5,197 nucleotides of DNA from Collinsella sp. (GCA_019413925.1 DXMY01000046.1:1-5197), one strand, 5' to 3'. Shown: positions 1 through 5,172, counted from the stretch's first letter. A program made the numbers and translations. The notes: generated by a model from the letters alone, not told the origin.

Positions 1-1
1 C

Positions 2-217
2 GGCGTGGGCGAGATGACCCCGGGCATCATCACGCTCCCGTTCTGGAGCATGACCGCAAAGCTGCCGGATGCGCACCTGCTGAGCGTAAACATCTCGGGC
101 GACTCGGCTCCGCTGCAGCTTGGAAGCAAGGCAGAGGCGATCCAGGCCGATTTGGGCGCCCTGCTCTCGGCGGCGCGGACGGCGAAGGTATTTAAGCCTC
201 CTTGTCAGTCGCTTTGA
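2..217 (+). CDS. C-terminal fragment, probable SIR2-family (SirTM-like) sirtuin
   Basis: This is the 3' end of a gene that begins upstream of the window; the frame is open from base 2 and stops at TGA 215-217. The visible ~71 residues begin GVGEMTPGIITLPFW and continue with SMTAKLPDAHLLSVNI. From memory, this resembles the C-terminal part of bacterial macrodomain-linked sirtuins (SirTM class), where a GVG-TP-I-PFW segment is followed by a strand with an asparagine. SirTM proteins use NAD and act as protein ADP-ribosyltransferases in some Firmicutes, linked to lipoylated GcvH-like carriers and oxidative stress. The Rossmann and zinc parts lie outside the window, so the assignment rests on this tail only. 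The last 26 bases overlap the 3' end of the convergent CMD-cupin gene, and the final residues (KVFKPPCQSL) look like a non-conserved tail. GTG 5 and ATG 14 are internal codons, not starts. Confidence 0.55.
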   Translation, partial: GVGEMTPGIITLPFWSMTAKLPDAHLLSVNISGDSAPLQLGSKAEAIQADLGALLSAARTAKVFKPPCQSL

Positions 218-956
218 GATAGTCCTCATCGTTCACAGGTTCCAACCACTCGTTGGAGGCTTTCTCGCCCGGAACCTCCAACGCGAGATGTGAGAACCAG
301 CTGTCGGGTGCGGCTCCGTGCCAGTACTTCACCCCTGGGGCAATGTTGACCACGTCGCCAGGGTGCAGTTTCTGCGCCGGCTTACCCCATTCCTGGTAAA
401 ACCCTCGACCAGCCACGCAGATGAGAATCTGTCCGCCGCCGTTTTTGGCGTGGTGCACGTGCCAGTTGTTGCGGCAGCCGGGCTCGAACGTCACGTTGTA
501 GACGCCAACCTGCTCGGTTGATAGAGGCGCGAGGTAGCTTTGCCCGATAAAGTACTTCGCGAATGCGTCGTTGGGGGCACCGATGGGAAAGGCCATCTCG
601 TTTTGGTGCTCGGCTTTTGCATCGGCGGCATCGTCATCCGCCCAGACCTCCTTTGCCATGCGGAAGGCCGCCCATGCCTTGGGCCACCCCGCGTAAAACG
701 CGGCGTGGGTAAGGATTTCCGCTATCTCCGCCCTGGTTACACCGTTATTCTTTGCGGACATCAGATGGTATTGGAACGAGGAATCCGTCAGTCCCTGTGC
801 CATCAGGGCCACAACCGTCACCACGCTGCGGTCTCGAAGGGAAAGCCCGTCTTCTCGACTCCACACCTCGCCGAACAGCACGTCATCATTGAGATGTGCG
901 AATTTGGGGGCAAAGCCCCCCAGGGCATCCCTGCCTGCCGTCTGTTTAATTGCCAT
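192..956 (-). CDS. Carboxymuconolactone decarboxylase-cupin fusion protein
   Basis: This gene encodes 254 residues in two domains, probably cytosolic since there is no signal peptide or membrane segment. Residues ~15-105 form an all-helical carboxymuconolactone decarboxylase (CMD)/AhpD-like domain, seen in LRDRSVVTVVALMA and EIAEILTHAAFYAGWPKA with Glu80 and His84. It lacks the CxxC of true AhpD peroxidases, so peroxidase chemistry by that mechanism is unlikely. Residues ~150-228 form a cupin barrel with NNWHVHHAKNGGGQ. Likely metal ligands are His166, His168 and His213, with Gln176 where classical cupins usually have Glu. The start ATG 954-956 is supported by a purine-rich AAAGGGGGA ribosome site about 7 bases upstream. 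The gene is divergent from a MerR regulator, and a MerR-type promoter faces it. The substrate is unknown; related fusions are annotated only by domain. Its 3' end overlaps the upstream sirtuin-like gene by 26 bases. Confidence 0.92.
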   Translation of the reverse strand: MAIKQTAGRDALGGFAPKFAHLNDDVLFGEVWSREDGLSLRDRSVVTVVALMAQGLTDSSFQYHLMSAKNNGVTRAEIAEILTHAAFYAGWPKAWAAFRMAKEVWADDDAADAKAEHQNEMAFPIGAPNDAFAKYFIGQSYLAPLSTEQVGVYNVTFEPGCRNNWHVHHAKNGGGQILICVAGRGFYQEWGKPAQKLHPGDVVNIAPGVKYWHGAAPDSWFSHLALEVPGEKASNEWLEPVNDEDYLKATDKEA

Positions 957-1046
957 GATCGATCTCCCCCTTTCGATGGTTTAGGTGCAAATCTGTTTCC
1001 GCATTACGGAACACCCTTTGCAATCCCTGTTCTAATGACGAGAATG

Positions 1047-1077
1047 AAGGTAATACCTAAACCTGACTTTAGGTCAA
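1047..1077 (-). promoter_or_regulatory. MerR-type promoter/operator driving the CMD-cupin gene
   Basis: On the minus strand there is a -35 box TTGACC (1077-1072), a 19-base spacer and a possible -10 box TACCTT (1052-1047). The spacer is two bases longer than the usual 17, the hallmark of promoters that MerR proteins activate by untwisting DNA. Inside lies a perfect inverted repeat, ACCTAAA (1055-1061) and TTTAGGT (1068-1074), six bases apart. Shifted by one base it reads as 7-4-7, CCTAAAG-TCAG-GTTTAGG on the minus strand with one mismatch, close to the published Bacillus AdhR site (CTTAAAG-N4-CTTTAAG, recalled). Transcription would start near 1040, giving a leader of about 84 bases. A TATTAC -10 with a 16-base spacer is a weaker alternative. 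Confidence 0.72.
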
Positions 1078-1108
1078 GGAATGAATTCGAGATTGATTCG
1101 GAGGAACC

Positions 1109-1549
1109 ATGTACACAATCGGACAGGTGTCGGAGATGTTCGGCTTGCCCGCCTCAACGCTGCGCTATTACGACAAGCAGGGATTGTTCCCGGCATTGGA
1201 GCGGACGTCCGGCATTCGGCAATTCGGCGATACGGAACTCGAGGCGCTTCGGGTCATCGAATGCCTCAAGAAAGCGGGGATGGAGATCAAGGACATTCGG
1301 CTGTTCATGGAATGGTGCGCAGAGGGTCCATCGACATACCCCAAACGCAAGGCCATGTTCGAGGAGCGGAAGGCCCACATGGAGCTAGAGATCGCGAACA
1401 TGAACCGCGCGCTGGACATGCTGAAGTACAAATGCTGGTACTACGAGCAGCTGAATCAGAGCAACAACGAGGCTGAGCTGAAGGCACTGATTCCCGACGG
1501 CTTGCCAGAAGACATCAAAGAGGCCTACGAAAACGCTCACGCTCGATAG
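1109..1549 (+). CDS. MerR-family transcriptional regulator (AdhR/NmlR-like)
   Basis: This gene encodes 146 residues, a usual length for one-component MerR regulators. The winged helix-turn-helix is at residues ~2-70: YTIGQVSEMFGLPASTLRYYD, then the wing GLFP...RTSGIRQF. The dimerisation coiled coil runs from ~80 to 120 (ERKAHMELEIANMNRALDML), ahead of a short polar tail. Cysteines are at 52, 70 and 109. Cys52 sits where Bacillus AdhR and other NmlR-group proteins carry the cysteine that is alkylated by aldehydes or oxidised. The start ATG 1109 has a good GGAGGA site at 1100-1105. It is divergent from the CMD-cupin gene, which the operator in the gap should place under its control; AdhR is likewise reported to control a CMD-family gene (yraC, recalled). 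I see no clear promoter for merR itself. The MerR class is certain; the aldehyde/electrophile signal is inference. Confidence 0.94.
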   Translation: MYTIGQVSEMFGLPASTLRYYDKQGLFPALERTSGIRQFGDTELEALRVIECLKKAGMEIKDIRLFMEWCAEGPSTYPKRKAMFEERKAHMELEIANMNRALDMLKYKCWYYEQLNQSNNEAELKALIPDGLPEDIKEAYENAHAR

Positions 1550-1633
1550 TGCCAAAAACGTCCCTTCTGAAACTCAACCATTGTTTAAGATGTCACAACT
1601 TAGGCAACAAGACTGGTTGCCCCGGTACGCAAC

Positions 1634-1666
1634 GGGAGGGTCGACGCGGCTGGCATCGACCCTCCC
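1634..1666. terminator. Bidirectional hairpin terminator between merR and the reductase gene
   Basis: There is a perfect 11-base inverted repeat, GGGAGGGTCGA (1634-1644) and TCGACCCTCCC (1656-1666), with an 11-base loop. It sits in the gap between two convergent genes, 85 bases after merR and 21 bases after the stop of the reductase-like gene. The T-run is short on both sides (ATTTCCC on plus, GTTGCG on minus), so termination may be only partly intrinsic. A smaller stem, GGCAAC (1603-1608)/GTTGCC (1616-1621), lies just before it. Confidence 0.68.
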
Positions 1667-1686
1667 ATTTCCCAAACGGCATAAAG

Positions 1687-2325
1687 CTACTTGCTCACAA
1701 CCGAGATACGCTGGGCGACGTGGTTACCGGACTCGACCTCATCGACCATGGAAATCGCATAGTCAGCGTACGAGAGCGTTGACTCGCCGCGGCTGTTGAG
1801 CGTGAACTCCTCGCCCGCCAAGATATACTCACCGGTGCGCTCGCCGTCGGCCTGGAAGTCAGCAGCAGGGGAAATGAAGGTCCACTTGAGGCCGTCCGTT
1901 TCGCGAAGGTGAGCAAGGACTTTGCCGGCCGCGGCGGACAGCGGCTTCCAGTCATCGGGAAAGTCCGGGCCCATATCGACGGTGACCGTATGCTCGGGGT
2001 TGACGAACAGCGAGCCCGCGCCACCCACGATGAGCAGGCGCACATCGGTGCCGACCAGCACATCAGCCAAGTGGATGCCCGCGTCGGTGATACCGGGGAT
2101 GGTCTCGGGCGTCCAGCCGCCCACGGCGTCCACCACGGCGTCGAATCCTTCGAGGTCTTCCGTCGTGAGCTCGAGTGCGTCCTTGATGACGGAGTTCTGA
2201 GCAGTGGTCCTATTCTCGCCGCGCACGATGGCGGTCACGTCGAATCCGCGACGCACGGCTTCCTCAACGATGAGGCTGCCGGCCCTGCCGTTCGCTGCTA
2301 CAACTGCGATTTTCTTGGTCATCAT
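1687..2325 (-). CDS. NAD(P)-binding NmrA/atypical SDR-type reductase-like protein
   Basis: This gene encodes 212 residues, the size of single-domain atypical short-chain dehydrogenases of the NmrA/biliverdin-reductase-B/YwnB type. The Rossmann dinucleotide loop is at residues 6-17, IAVVAANGRAGS, followed by VTAIVRG. Arg35 after the second strand suits NADP over NAD. Later signals are DAVVDAVGGW (~63-72), LLIVGGAGSLFV (~97-108) and WTFISPAADF (~148-157), all typical of this fold. There is no classical YxxxK pair, so the reaction cannot be assigned; redox or quinone/flavin-type reduction and NADP sensing are both possible. Two ATGs are adjacent (2325-2323 and 2322-2320), and AAAGGAAA just upstream could serve either. 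The gene is divergent from an HxlR regulator, a common pairing for this family, so control by that regulator is likely. Confidence 0.9.
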   Translation of the reverse strand: MMTKKIAVVAANGRAGSLIVEEAVRRGFDVTAIVRGENRTTAQNSVIKDALELTTEDLEGFDAVVDAVGGWTPETIPGITDAGIHLADVLVGTDVRLLIVGGAGSLFVNPEHTVTVDMGPDFPDDWKPLSAAAGKVLAHLRETDGLKWTFISPAADFQADGERTGEYILAGEEFTLNSRGESTLSYADYAISMVDEVESGNHVAQRISVVSK

Positions 2326-2370
2326 ACTTTCCTTTCGACCTGCGGCACTCGCCGCCGCTTTCCTTGCGGC

Positions 2371-2404
2371 TCATACGATACGCGTCAAAGGTATATAATG
2401 GAAA
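2371..2404. promoter_or_regulatory. Overlapping divergent promoters, reductase-like gene and hxlR-type gene
   Basis: On the plus strand a perfect TATAAT lies at 2394-2399, with no good -35 box at the right distance (TCATAC at 2371-2376 for a 17-base spacer). On the minus strand TTTCCA (2404-2399) and TATCGT (2380-2375) are 18 bases apart and could serve the reductase-like gene. The two sites overlap, so only one polymerase could sit there at a time. The plus -10 is convincing; the other boxes are weak matches. Confidence 0.42.
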
Positions 2405-2418
2405 GTAGGCACATAAAA

Positions 2419-2431
2419 GTGCTGTAAGCAC
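2419..2431. promoter_or_regulatory. Possible HxlR operator, small palindrome
   Basis: The palindrome is GTGCT (2419-2423), GTA, AGCAC (2427-2431). A further GCAC at 2409-2412 pairs with GTGC 2419-2422 in an overlapping dyad. It lies about 12 bases downstream of the expected hxlR-type start point and just upstream of the minus-strand -35, the right place to block both promoters. The arms are short, so chance cannot be excluded. Confidence 0.33.
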
Positions 2432-2444
2432 CAAAAGGAAACTA

Positions 2445-2450
2445 ATGTAA
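2445..2450 (+). other. Start-stop minimal ORF (ATG TAA) ahead of the HxlR gene
   Basis: A start codon at 2445-2447 is directly followed by a stop at 2448-2450, which is followed at once by ATG 2451. The best-placed ribosome site, AAAAGGAA at 2433-2440, is spaced for the 2445 ATG. A ribosome starting there would stop immediately and could restart at 2451, 2460 or 2487. It may simply be chance in an AT-rich leader. Confidence 0.3.
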
Positions 2451-2486
2451 ATGACGTGCATGATTGCAGACGGAGGTTTCACGAAT

Positions 2487-2837
2487 ATGACAACACCGAC
2501 TTTGGAGAACCTGCCTGCCTGCCCAGTGGAGACAACGCTTTTGCTCATCGGCAACAAGTGGCAGGTGCTCATCCTGCGCGAACTCTCGCTCAAAGGCACG
2601 ATGCGCTTTAAGGAGCTGCAACGCTCGATCGGCAAGATTTCGCAGAAAGTTCTGACCAGCAACCTACGAACCATGGAGGAAACGGGGCTCGTTCATCGTG
2701 AAGCGTTCGCAGAGGTGCCCCCACGGGTGGAGTACTCGCTCACCGACCTGGGACAGACACTCAGACCCGTTCTTGACGCAATGAGAGCTTGGGGCGAGAA
2801 CTACAAGGAGCAGCTCCGCGGCGGCGGGCTTCGATAA
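2487..2837 (+). CDS. HxlR-family transcriptional regulator
   Basis: From ATG 2487 this is a 116-residue winged-helix protein, the normal HxlR size. It opens with LPACPVETTLLLIGNKWQVLILREL (residues 9-33), the diagnostic start of the family. The recognition part MRFKELQRSIGKISQKVLTSNLRTMEETGLV and the wing PPRVEYSLTDLGQTL follow. Cys12 before Pro matches the N-terminal sensing cysteine of YodB, CatR and HypR-type members, which respond to quinones, diamide or hypochlorite, so a thiol-based signal is plausible but not shown. I chose 2487 because GGAGG lies at 2472-2476 and the protein then has family length. In-frame ATGs at 2451 and 2460 would add 12 or 9 unconserved residues; 2451 has AAAAGGAA upstream. 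The likely target is the divergent reductase-like gene. Confidence 0.92.
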   Translation: MTTPTLENLPACPVETTLLLIGNKWQVLILRELSLKGTMRFKELQRSIGKISQKVLTSNLRTMEETGLVHREAFAEVPPRVEYSLTDLGQTLRPVLDAMRAWGENYKEQLRGGGLR

Positions 2838-3108
2838 GTAGCTCCTACTGGTTACACGCCTACAGAAACCCCTCCGTCCTATCGCCATCACGGGAAACCC
2901 TCCTCCTTGGTTCTCGCCGCAAACGGCTTCGAGGCCGCGCTGGAGATCCCGGCACGGCTGGAGCCGCCCCGCGCGAGCAGCGGAAAGGGATACACGCCCT
3001 TTACCAAGGTAGATTGCTGCTTTCGCTTCCCGTTCCTTCCGCAGTATTCTCAAGGCGGATGCGCGGCCCGCGCTCTTGGCGCCTAGAGGGCGTCGCCGTC
3101 ACATCGTT
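2838..3108. other. Non-coding gap between convergent hxlR- and tetR-type genes
   Basis: No convincing gene is seen on either strand. It contains several small hairpins: AGTAG-CTC-CTACT at 2837-2849, touching the hxlR-type stop; AAAGGG (2984-2989)/CCCTTT (2997-3002); and the very GC-rich GCGCG-GCC-CGCGC at 3061-3073, 36 bases beyond the end of the tetR-type gene. None has a T-run, so these are weak terminator candidates. A minus-strand frame is open across most of it, with a piece reading GENQGGGFPVMAIG, but it has no family match I know. Confidence 0.4.
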
Positions 3109-3732
3109 TCATTCGCGCCTCTCTTTAGCGTTGGCAAGACGTCGGTTCGTGCCGTTCGGGTGCACGCAGGTTTTGATAATGCGCGCCATCTCATCGATAG
3201 GCGTTTCGCAGCCGCTCCGAATCCAGTCCTGTACCACGGCAGAGAGCCCATGCACATAAAAACTGATGACGAAGGCCCGCTGCTCGCTGGGATAGCCAAA
3301 GCGCTCCAACACTGGGTCGATGACGTGCTTCGCTAGGGCCTCGAATCGCTCCTGAGCTTGCAGCGTATGCCCGTTTGCGAGCATCGCGCGATAGATGGAA
3401 CAGTTGTCTTGGACGAACTCGAGGTAGGGCCTCAGGTACTCGTCGGTTACGAAAACGAGCTCGTCGAGGGGAGCCGTACGGATAGTCCCGATCGTGTCTG
3501 CGGCGCTTTGTTCAAAGCGCTCGAAGAACTTGGTGTTCACATGCTCCGAACACTCCTTCACGAGGTCAGGGACACCCTGGTAGTGAAGGTAGAACGTAGA
3601 GCGCCCCACCCCTGCCTTCTTGCAGATCTCCTTAACGGTTATGAACTCCGCATCCTTGTCCTGCAGCAAGTCGAGCAAAGCCTCGTCCATAAGCTGCGCC
3701 GTCGTAAAGTATCTGCTCTGCTGCCTGTTCAC
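3109..3732 (-). CDS. TetR-family transcriptional regulator
   Basis: This gene encodes 207 residues, the standard TetR length. The DNA-binding helix-turn-helix is at residues ~31-52: ITVKEICKKAGVGRSTFYLHYQG, the family's most conserved block, with TSTFY-like RSTFY. The remaining ~150 residues form the helical ligand and dimer domain (LDELVFVTDEYLRPYLEFV, then SIYRAMLANG, then FVISFYVHGLSAVVQDWIRSG), similar to the DhaS/TetR_C_7-like groups that end with a bulky G-x-x-A-x-x-x-W helix. The start is a GTG (3732-3730) with GGGAGAGG about 10 bases upstream; the next ATG, codon 15, would cut into helix 1. It is the second gene after the small membrane protein gene, 29 bases apart on the same strand, so the two are probably one operon and the regulator probably controls it. 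The ligand is unknown. Confidence 0.93.
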   Translation of the reverse strand: MNRQQSRYFTTAQLMDEALLDLLQDKDAEFITVKEICKKAGVGRSTFYLHYQGVPDLVKECSEHVNTKFFERFEQSAADTIGTIRTAPLDELVFVTDEYLRPYLEFVQDNCSIYRAMLANGHTLQAQERFEALAKHVIDPVLERFGYPSEQRAFVISFYVHGLSAVVQDWIRSGCETPIDEMARIIKTCVHPNGTNRRLANAKERRE

Positions 3733-3761
3733 CCAAGCCCGCCTCTCCCTGATGCCAAAAG

Positions 3762-4115
3762 CTATTCGCCGGCAATTTCCTTGGCAAGCTCCATTATCTC
3801 AAAGGCGTATTTCTTCTTAGAGGTTTCCAGAATCCGGCGATATAGGACAAGGTTCGCGCTTGCGCCTACGAGACCCAAGATGCCAAGGACGATTCCGAGC
3901 ACGAACAACGTGCTCTGGCCAGACCCCAGCACCCCCATGGTCAGGCACATGCCTACACCCAACAGCAGCGCAGAAACGATGCCGAAGCTGTGGGCGAAGA
4001 TGCTTGCAGGGCGCTTAGCTTTGGCATCGAGTTTCTTGAGCGCGGTGAGCTTGGAGGCGCTTTTGGGCGCGTATTGCTTGGCGATCGATTCCGCGTAGAT
4101 CTTGTCGGTGACCAT
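3762..4115 (-). CDS. Small two-helix membrane protein of unknown function
   Basis: This gene encodes 117 residues from ATG 4115-4113, preceded by AAAAGGAAG at about 6 bases. The frame stays open far upstream, but the ribosome site and the family-like opening VTDKIYAESIAKQYAPK set the start here. A charged N-terminus with a lysine/alanine-rich segment (TALKKLDAKAKRP, 24-36) leads into two hydrophobic helices, ~39-64 (FGIVSALLLGVGMCL) and ~69-91 (TLFVLGIVLGILGLVGA). A basic C-terminal tail (YRRILETSKKKYAFEIMELAKEIAGE) follows. The glycine-rich second helix could pack tightly with a partner. Similar proteins occur in Clostridia and Coriobacteriia and are sometimes labelled dihydropteridine reductase, a name with no support in this sequence. 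It is the first gene of an operon with a TetR regulator, suggesting an inducible membrane function. Confidence 0.85.
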   Translation of the reverse strand: MVTDKIYAESIAKQYAPKSASKLTALKKLDAKAKRPASIFAHSFGIVSALLLGVGMCLTMGVLGSGQSTLFVLGIVLGILGLVGASANLVLYRRILETSKKKYAFEIMELAKEIAGE

Positions 4116-4530
4116 GTTTTCTTCCTTTTCTCTATGGCTTGTTCGACAACCCAAGAATAGGAAGAACGTGCAGGCGATTGAAGAACACAAACGGGACGTT
4201 GTGTCCATGTTCGGCTCGGGCCGGTAATGAACGGTCTCTCGCAGAGCGCGTCGGTTGTTCATTGCGAGTCGCCGATGGGACTTCCAGATGATGAATCGGC
4301 CCGATCTGAATTCTGGCTTGAAGTGGGGTGATTCGACGGATTCCCAAAGTGCGCCTTGGTATACCTCCGGGATTCTTTGGCCTCGATGACCTTTCCAACC
4401 GCACTTCCAAGTCATCGCGGCGTGCTCGTTAGATCCTTCGGCCGCTCCGCCTGCATTTGGCGTGGCGACTGGGGAGGAGGTTGCGTCGACGAATATGCTC
4501 AGGTCTCGTCCCAATAAAATTCCGCTAGAT
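4116..4530. other. Unassigned stretch between the membrane-protein gene and the IS; possible gene remnant
   Basis: Only the last ~90 bases next to the membrane-protein gene have a likely job (promoter and operator). The rest has no recognised gene. On the minus strand the frame of the membrane protein stays open back through this region into the IS, reading for example MTWKCGWKGHRGQRIPEVYQ and HFKPEFRSGRFIIWKSHRR, rich in Trp and basic residues. It has no good start and no family I know. A decayed host gene cut by the IS insertion, or chance openness in GC-rich DNA, are both possible. No tRNA or other RNA gene is evident. Confidence 0.35.
4154..4204 (-). promoter_or_regulatory. Possible promoter and TetR operator upstream of the membrane-protein operon
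   Basis: A 20-base dyad, ACACAA (4185-4190) and TTGTGT (4199-4204) separated by 8 bases, has the size of TetR-family operators. Overlapping it, GGAC (4194-4197)/GTCC (4203-4206) forms a smaller dyad. Directly downstream on the minus strand lie a weak -35 (TTCAAT, 4182-4177) and -10 (TATTCT, 4159-4154), 17 bases apart, giving a leader of about 32 bases. Each part is only a moderate match. Confidence 0.33.
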
Positions 4531-4537
4531 AGAATCA

Positions 4538-4562
4538 AAACCACCCCTAAAAGGGGTGGTTT
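4538..4562. repeat. Right-end hairpin of the IS
   Basis: A perfect 10-base inverted repeat, AAACCACCCC (4538-4547) and GGGGTGGTTT (4553-4562), has a five-base loop TAAAA. In IS200/IS605 elements such subterminal hairpins are what TnpA binds on single-stranded DNA. On the minus strand it is followed by TTTTGATTCT, so it may also end transposase transcription. A small partner stem, AGGGT-ATA-ACCCT (4569-4581), lies just inside. Confidence 0.75.
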
Positions 4563-4588
4563 GCTCTTAGGGTATAACCCTTGGGTTT

Positions 4589-4670
4589 CCGGCACGCGTC
4601 TAAAGGCGCCGGCCCTCACGGGGTTCGGGCCGCACTGCAGGTTGACCCGTGACGGGCCGGTCAAACCGGC
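4589..4670 (-). repeat. Cluster of hairpins between the transposase stop and the IS right end
   Basis: Several stems are packed in about 80 bases: CCGGC (4589-4593)/GCCGG (4608-4612); GGCCC (4611-4615)/GGGCC (4627-4631); CCCG-TGA-CGGG (4646-4656); and GCCGGT-CAA-ACCGGC (4656-4670). A longer alternative pairs GGTTGACC (4640-4647) with GGTCAAACC (4659-4667), with one bulged base. These pairings compete, so several folds are possible. The segment forms the 3' untranslated part of the transposase message; a role as RNA or as ssDNA signal for TnpA is not established. Confidence 0.5.
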
Positions 4671-4671
4671 G

Positions 4672-5142
4672 CTATTTGCGCCCCGGCCCCCTATCGAAGG
4701 GGTCCTCGTGCTCCTTGACGCTCAGCCGGTCGAGCGCGATGTCGGCCTTCTCCTGCTCCCGGATGTACTTCGCGATCGTCGCCTCGTTCAGGCCGACGGT
4801 GGAAACGTAGTAGCCCTCGGCCCAGAACTTCCTGTTGCCGAACTTGTACTTCATGTTCGCGTGCCTGTCGAATACCATCAGCGAGCTCTTCCCCTTCAGG
4901 CAGCCCATCACGCTCGACACGCTGTACTTCGGCGGTATCGCCAGCAGCATGTGCACGTGGTAGGGCATCAGGCGCCCCTCGATTATCTCGATCCCCTTGT
5001 ACTCGCACAGCTTCCCGAGGATCTCCCCTATGTCGCCCCTGATTTGGTTGTAGATCACTTTGCGCCTATACTTCGGCGTGAACACGACGTGGTACTTGCA
5101 CATCCACTTCGTGTGCGACAGGCTGTAGGCCTTCTGGGCCAT
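4672..5142 (-). CDS. tnpA: IS200/IS605-family Y1 transposase TnpA
   Basis: This gene encodes 156 residues, the normal length for IS200 TnpA, apparently intact. It is a single-strand-specific HUH endonuclease that cuts and rejoins IS ends as a dimer. The HUH motif is His62-Val-His64 in RLMPYHVHMLLAIPP. The catalytic tyrosine is most likely Tyr126 in NEATIAKYIREQE. Other family blocks are KYHVVFTPKYRRKV (16-29), SVMGCLKGKSSLMVFDRH (77-94) and KFGNRKFWAEGYYVSTVG (100-117). The C-terminus (EHEDPFDRGPGRK) is somewhat extended. The start ATG 5142-5140 is right for the family (MAQKAYSLSHTKW), but its ribosome site is poor: GAGAGG lies about 13 bases upstream. That fits the low translation known for IS200 elements. 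There is no tnpB or omega-RNA partner in the window. Confidence 0.96.
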   Translation of the reverse strand: MAQKAYSLSHTKWMCKYHVVFTPKYRRKVIYNQIRGDIGEILGKLCEYKGIEIIEGRLMPYHVHMLLAIPPKYSVSSVMGCLKGKSSLMVFDRHANMKYKFGNRKFWAEGYYVSTVGLNEATIAKYIREQEKADIALDRLSVKEHEDPFDRGPGRK

Positions 5143-5172
5143 ACGCCACCACCGCCCTCTCGACTCGGATTC

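Noticed and set aside
540..1388. 282-codon plus-strand open frame
   Set aside because: It runs antisense through the CMD-cupin gene and out of frame through merR, has no ribosome site and is Arg/Cys-rich, as expected of a shadow of GC-rich genes.
1909..2427. 172-codon plus-strand open frame
   Set aside because: It is antisense to the NAD(P)-binding gene and crosses the divergent promoter region.
3358..4098. 246-codon plus-strand open frame
   Set aside because: It is antisense to the TetR and membrane-protein genes, both of which have clear family motifs; composition is shadow-like.
4116..4664. N-terminal extension of the membrane protein to 300 residues
   Set aside because: A good ribosome site and the family-like N-terminus place the start at 4115; the extension would run through the IS right-end hairpin.
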